The notes below the pieces were generated by a model, which made no database searches, was not told the origin of the DNA, and saw nothing but the letters and a program-made list of their open reading frames with translations. A stretch of DNA of 64,000 nucleotides, taken from contig JAYRYJ010000004.1 in the NCBI GenBank assembly GCA_041917055.1, positions 124,001 to 188,000 on the forward strand. The letters are read 5' to 3'. Each line of letters opens with the position of its first letter. Positions within the stretch are counted from its first letter, which is position 1. Positions 61,124-64,000 of the stretch are shown here, piece after piece. This stretch comes from Pseudaquidulcibacter sp041917055 (GTDB lineage: Bacteria > Pseudomonadota > Alphaproteobacteria > Caulobacterales > Aquidulcibacteraceae). The position numbers were made by a program, and so were the translations under genes.

Positions 61124-64000
61124 ATGGCAGGTTTAACGGTTTCAATTGTTGCGGCACTTTACGCAAGCCTTTTGTTCGTTCTTGCGAATTGGGCAAAGGG
61201 GCGCGGCGCTGCCAATTCCACCAACCCCTTTAGTCCAATGGTTAGATATTGGGCTTATTCGTTAGCTTGGGCCGTATTTTGCACGTCTTGGACTTTTTTT
61301 GGTGCGGTCGGAACAGCAGTCGCCGAGGGTTGGACCTATTTGCCGATTTATTTGGGTCCAATATTATTATTCCTTTTCGGCGGCTCTTTCATTGAAAGAT
61401 TGATAGAAGCCGTGAAAGCCGAGGGTGCAACTTCGATATCGCATTTTATCGGATCGCGTTTTTCCAATTCACGCGGGGTCGCGGCTTTAATTACGCTATT
61501 GTCGCTGATTGGCATTATACCTTATCTTGCCCTGCAATTGCGTTCTGTTGGCTCAAGTTTCGTACGACTAGCAGGAGAGGGGAATTCAGCTGGCGCAATG
61601 GCATTAACCGCCATAACCCTTGCAATATTTGCAATGTTATTCGGAACACGGACTTATGAGGCATCTAGTAGAAATGACGGCGTATTATTTGCGATTTCAC
61701 TTGAATCCATAGTTAAATTGGTGGCATTTGTTGCGGTTGGATTATTTTGCGCGATTGCATTTATGGGTGCCCCGATTGAGGCGCAAAGTCAGGGACTGCG
61801 AAAGATGGGTGAGATTTTTTCACCCGAAAAACTCAGTCTTGATTTCTTTGTTTTCGGATTTTTGGCGGCAACTGCGGTTATCTGTCTTCCACGCCAATTT
61901 TATATTGGTGTTATTCAGGCCACATCAAGCAGGGACGTTCAAAATGCCCGTTGGCCCTTTATCACTTATCTGATTCTCACGACCCTAATTGTTTTACCGA
62001 TTGCCTTAGCAAGTTTCACAGTTTTGCCGGGCACACATCGCGCCGATTTATTGGTTATTGATTTGCCTTTGAATGGTGGACAGACATTATTAGCTTTGTT
62101 CGTATTTTTGGGTGGGTTTTCGGCGGCAACTGGAATGGTGATTGTTGAAACTATCGCCCTCTCCACCATGGTATCGAACGATTTAATCGCACCAATAATT
62201 CTGAAAAACGCGCGATGGTCCAAAAATGCGAATTATGGGCAAGCGATGTTATGGATACGCCGCACAGTTATACTAACACTCATGGCGGTGGCCTACTTTT
62301 ACGCAATTTCAATCAAAGCCGATGCGCGCCTTGCACAAATTGGGTTGATTGCATTCGCGGCAGTCGCACAAGTTTTGCCTACATTAATCCTTAGCGTTCT
62401 TAATCCAAATCGTGACGCGATGGCAGCGAAAGCGGGGTTAAGTGCCGGTCTCTTGGTTTGGTCATATACCTTGTTCTTCCCCAATATTCTTGATCCGTCA
62501 CTTATCGCGCCATTAAAAGGAACATTAATCGACCCCCATGCATTGCTAGGAATAGGTGGATTAAGCACAATTACCCATGGGACATTATGGTCCTTAGCCG
62601 CAAATATGGCGTTTCATTCGCTATTCGCCGCAAGAAAATTACCGAGACAAGGATTGAACCTTTCTGGCGGTCAAAAGCTATCGGTTCAAAAGGTTACGAC
62701 AATTCGCGAATTATTGGATCTAACCGCAAGTTTCGTCGGCAAAGACCAAGCAATGAACATTGTCTCTAAATCCTCAAATGACGCGCAAACCCTTGCCCAA
62801 CCGATAGACCGATTAACCGCGCGAAATGCCGAAAGATTGATTGCAAGTGTTATTGGCGCGCCTTCTGCACGCGCGATTATGGCGTCTGCAATGTCGGGCG
62901 CAAGCATTACGATTGGCGATATTGCCCTAATGCTCGACCATTCCGGACAAAGCCTGCAGTTTTCTAAAGACCTATTGGCCTCCACTCTAGAGCACATTGA
63001 TCCTGGGGTTAGCGTGGTTGATAGGCATTTGAATTTGGTCGCGTGGAATTCACGCTATTTGGATTTATTCAATTATCCGCCGGGCTTAGTGCGGGTCGGC
63101 GCGCCGGTTTCCGAATTAATAAGATACAATGCCCTTCGGGGTGAGTGCGGCCCGGGCGAAGTTGAGAACCATGTCGAACGCCGACTTAATCATATGCGCC
63201 GTCGCAATCGCCATTCTTTTGAGCGAGTGCGCGAGGACGGGCGGGTTTTCAAGACCGTTGGCGGCCCGATGCCGGGCGGCGGCTATGTCATGTGTTTCAC
63301 CGATATTACCAATGAAGCACGCACGCGCATAGCATTAGAAAAAGCACGCAATGAATTGGAAATCCGTGTCGGGCAAAGGACGGCCGAATTATCGCGCGCC
63401 AATCGCGCCTTGGCACAGGCGACAGCCGATAAAACCCGATTTTTGGCAGCGGCGTCGCATGATCTATTACAACCCCTGCACGCCGCAAAATTATTTGTTG
63501 CCGCGTTGGACCGCCAGATAGACGAAAAGCAAAAAACCCTATTACAACGAATTGACCAATCGATTGAGGCAGGTGAAAAACTTCTTCGCCGACTATTGGA
63601 TATTTCAAAACTTGATGCAGGCGGTGTTGTTCCGGTCCCGCGAGAATTGAATTTACGCGAAAAGATCTATGAGGTTTTTGCGATATTTCAGCCAATTGCA
63701 GCAGAGAAAAATTTAAAACTTCGTTTTGCTGGTCAAAACGCTTTGGTGAATTGCGACCCAACATTATTGCGTTCAATAGTTCAAAACCTGCTTTCCAACG
63801 CCCTCAGATATACCAAAAAGGGCGGCATTTTGGTGGGGATTCGCAATCGTGGCCCCGATGTTTTGATTGAAGTTTACGATACTGGGGTCGGTATTCCCTT
63901 AGAAAAGCAAAAGCAAATCTTCCAAGAATTTGAGCGTTTGGGAAATTCCGATGAGGCAGGAATTGGTCTTGGGCTTTCGATAGTTGAAAGAACTGCGCGA
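61124..64000 (+). CDS. SLC5/SSS-fused sensor histidine kinase (CrbS-like), 5' part
   Basis: At least 959 residues; the gene continues past the right edge. GGGG lies about 8 bases before the ATG at 61124. Residues about 1-500 hold roughly 12-13 membrane helices of a sodium/solute symporter domain. A helical STAC-like linker follows (TTIRELLDLTASFVGKDQAM, about 525-545), then a PAS_7-like domain (about 625-740), a coiled coil, a HisKA domain with His779 in ASHDLLQPLH, and an ATPase domain with NLLSNALRY and DTGVGIP. The plan is that of CrbS/CbrA kinases, in which a carrier domain gates or senses a substrate. Its place divergent from prpE suggests control of acyl-CoA synthesis. Confidence 0.85.
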   Translation, partial: MAGLTVSIVAALYASLLFVLANWAKGRGAANSTNPFSPMVRYWAYSLAWAVFCTSWTFFGAVGTAVAEGWTYLPIYLGPILLFLFGGSFIERLIEAVKAEGATSISHFIGSRFSNSRGVAALITLLSLIGIIPYLALQLRSVGSSFVRLAGEGNSAGAMALTAITLAIFAMLFGTRTYEASSRNDGVLFAISLESIVKLVAFVAVGLFCAIAFMGAPIEAQSQGLRKMGEIFSPEKLSLDFFVFGFLAATAVICLPRQFYIGVIQATSSRDVQNARWPFITYLILTTLIVLPIALASFTVLPGTHRADLLVIDLPLNGGQTLLALFVFLGGFSAATGMVIVETIALSTMVSNDLIAPIILKNARWSKNANYGQAMLWIRRTVILTLMAVAYFYAISIKADARLAQIGLIAFAAVAQVLPTLILSVLNPNRDAMAAKAGLSAGLLVWSYTLFFPNILDPSLIAPLKGTLIDPHALLGIGGLSTITHGTLWSLAANMAFHSLFAARKLPRQGLNLSGGQKLSVQKVTTIRELLDLTASFVGKDQAMNIVSKSSNDAQTLAQPIDRLTARNAERLIASVIGAPSARAIMASAMSGASITIGDIALMLDHSGQSLQFSKDLLASTLEHIDPGVSVVDRHLNLVAWNSRYLDLFNYPPGLVRVGAPVSELIRYNALRGECGPGEVENHVERRLNHMRRRNRHSFERVREDGRVFKTVGGPMPGGGYVMCFTDITNEARTRIALEKARNELEIRVGQRTAELSRANRALAQATADKTRFLAAASHDLLQPLHAAKLFVAALDRQIDEKQKTLLQRIDQSIEAGEKLLRRLLDISKLDAGGVVPVPRELNLREKIYEVFAIFQPIAAEKNLKLRFAGQNALVNCDPTLLRSIVQNLLSNALRYTKKGGILVGIRNRGPDVLIEVYDTGVGIPLEKQKQIFQEFERLGNSDEAGIGLGLSIVERTAR

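Noticed and set aside
2..64000. Mobile element, prophage, defence island or CRISPR array
   Set aside because: No transposase, integrase, direct repeats of array type or phage genes were seen. The content is mostly housekeeping.
2..64000. tRNA genes
   Set aside because: No cloverleaf with a GTTCRA T-loop and acceptor pairing was found in the gene-free stretches.

Overview
The window is a stretch of ordinary chromosome from an AT-leaning alphaproteobacterium. The evidence is a phasin, tatABC, the ATP-dependent Clp pair clpS/clpA, a glnB-glnA operon, the radA-alr-dnaB and rpsF-rpsR-rplI blocks, a two-gene MetH behind metF and a fused ArsR-methyltransferase regulator, TonB receptors, and an RNase P RNA of class A. 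I read it as most like Caulobacterales/Maricaulales (Hyphomonadaceae-type) bacteria. This is inferred from gene content and not from a phylogeny. I saw no transposase, integrase, CRISPR array, prophage module or tRNA gene.

Layout. 0-5 kb: the tail of an A-type Fe-S carrier, then a leftward run of a Clp-fold serine proteinase with a small upstream partner, a PEP-mutase-like enzyme overlapping ada, a lytic-transglycosylase-like lipoprotein, and terC behind a probable manganese (yybP-ykoY) riboswitch. 5-9 kb: a TonB receptor followed by a PhoD-like phosphatase. 8582-8933 (352 bases without a gene) holds three hairpins and two intrinsic terminators. 9-11 kb: glnB-glnA. 10704-11134 (430 bases without a gene) holds a probable terminator-ended small RNA on the plus strand; I saw nothing else definite there. 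11-14 kb: a CoA-transferase operon with two different A subunits around one B, and a convergent outer-membrane protein. 14-19 kb: tatABC, a membrane protein of unknown function, parC, an AhpD-like protein. 19.5-25.3 kb: a large unrecognised secreted protein, a second TonB receptor and a PTP-like phosphatase that overlaps it. 25-31 kb: ribosomal genes rpsF-rpsR-rplI, two lipoproteins and a DUF4173 membrane protein. 27296-27642 (347 bases without a gene) holds a clear sigma70-type promoter for the lipoproteins and nothing else I can name. 31-39 kb: trhP, radA, alr, dnaB, an M3 peptidase. 39-45 kb: an rRNA pseudouridine synthase, heme A synthase, a BASS-like transporter, a DacA-SPOR carboxypeptidase, phasin. 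43451-43798 (348 bases without a gene) holds the phasin promoter. 45-54 kb: clpS, a lipoprotein, clpA, rnhA, then the methionine-cycle operon. 54-57 kb: a translationally coupled J-domain/EamA/amidase operon and rnpB. 57-64 kb: ggt, prpE, and a symporter-fused sensor kinase that runs off the right edge.

How the genes fit together. Nitrogen assimilation (glnB-glnA), Tat export (tatABC, with probable Tat substrates in the PhoD-like, M3 and Ggt proteins), wall turnover (transglycosylase lipoprotein, DacA, amidase, alr), protein quality control (clpS, clpA, J-domain protein), and SAM/methionine recycling under a palindromic operator are all recognisable. The two TonB-receptor/phosphatase pairs suggest scavenging of phosphorylated ligands. 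The sensor kinase divergent from prpE resembles CrbS-type control of acyl-CoA synthetase genes. The best candidates for something not yet described are the six-cysteine secreted protein at 19528-21831 with its TonB receptor and phosphatase, the small RNA at 10948-11037, and the structured leader at 8710-8850.
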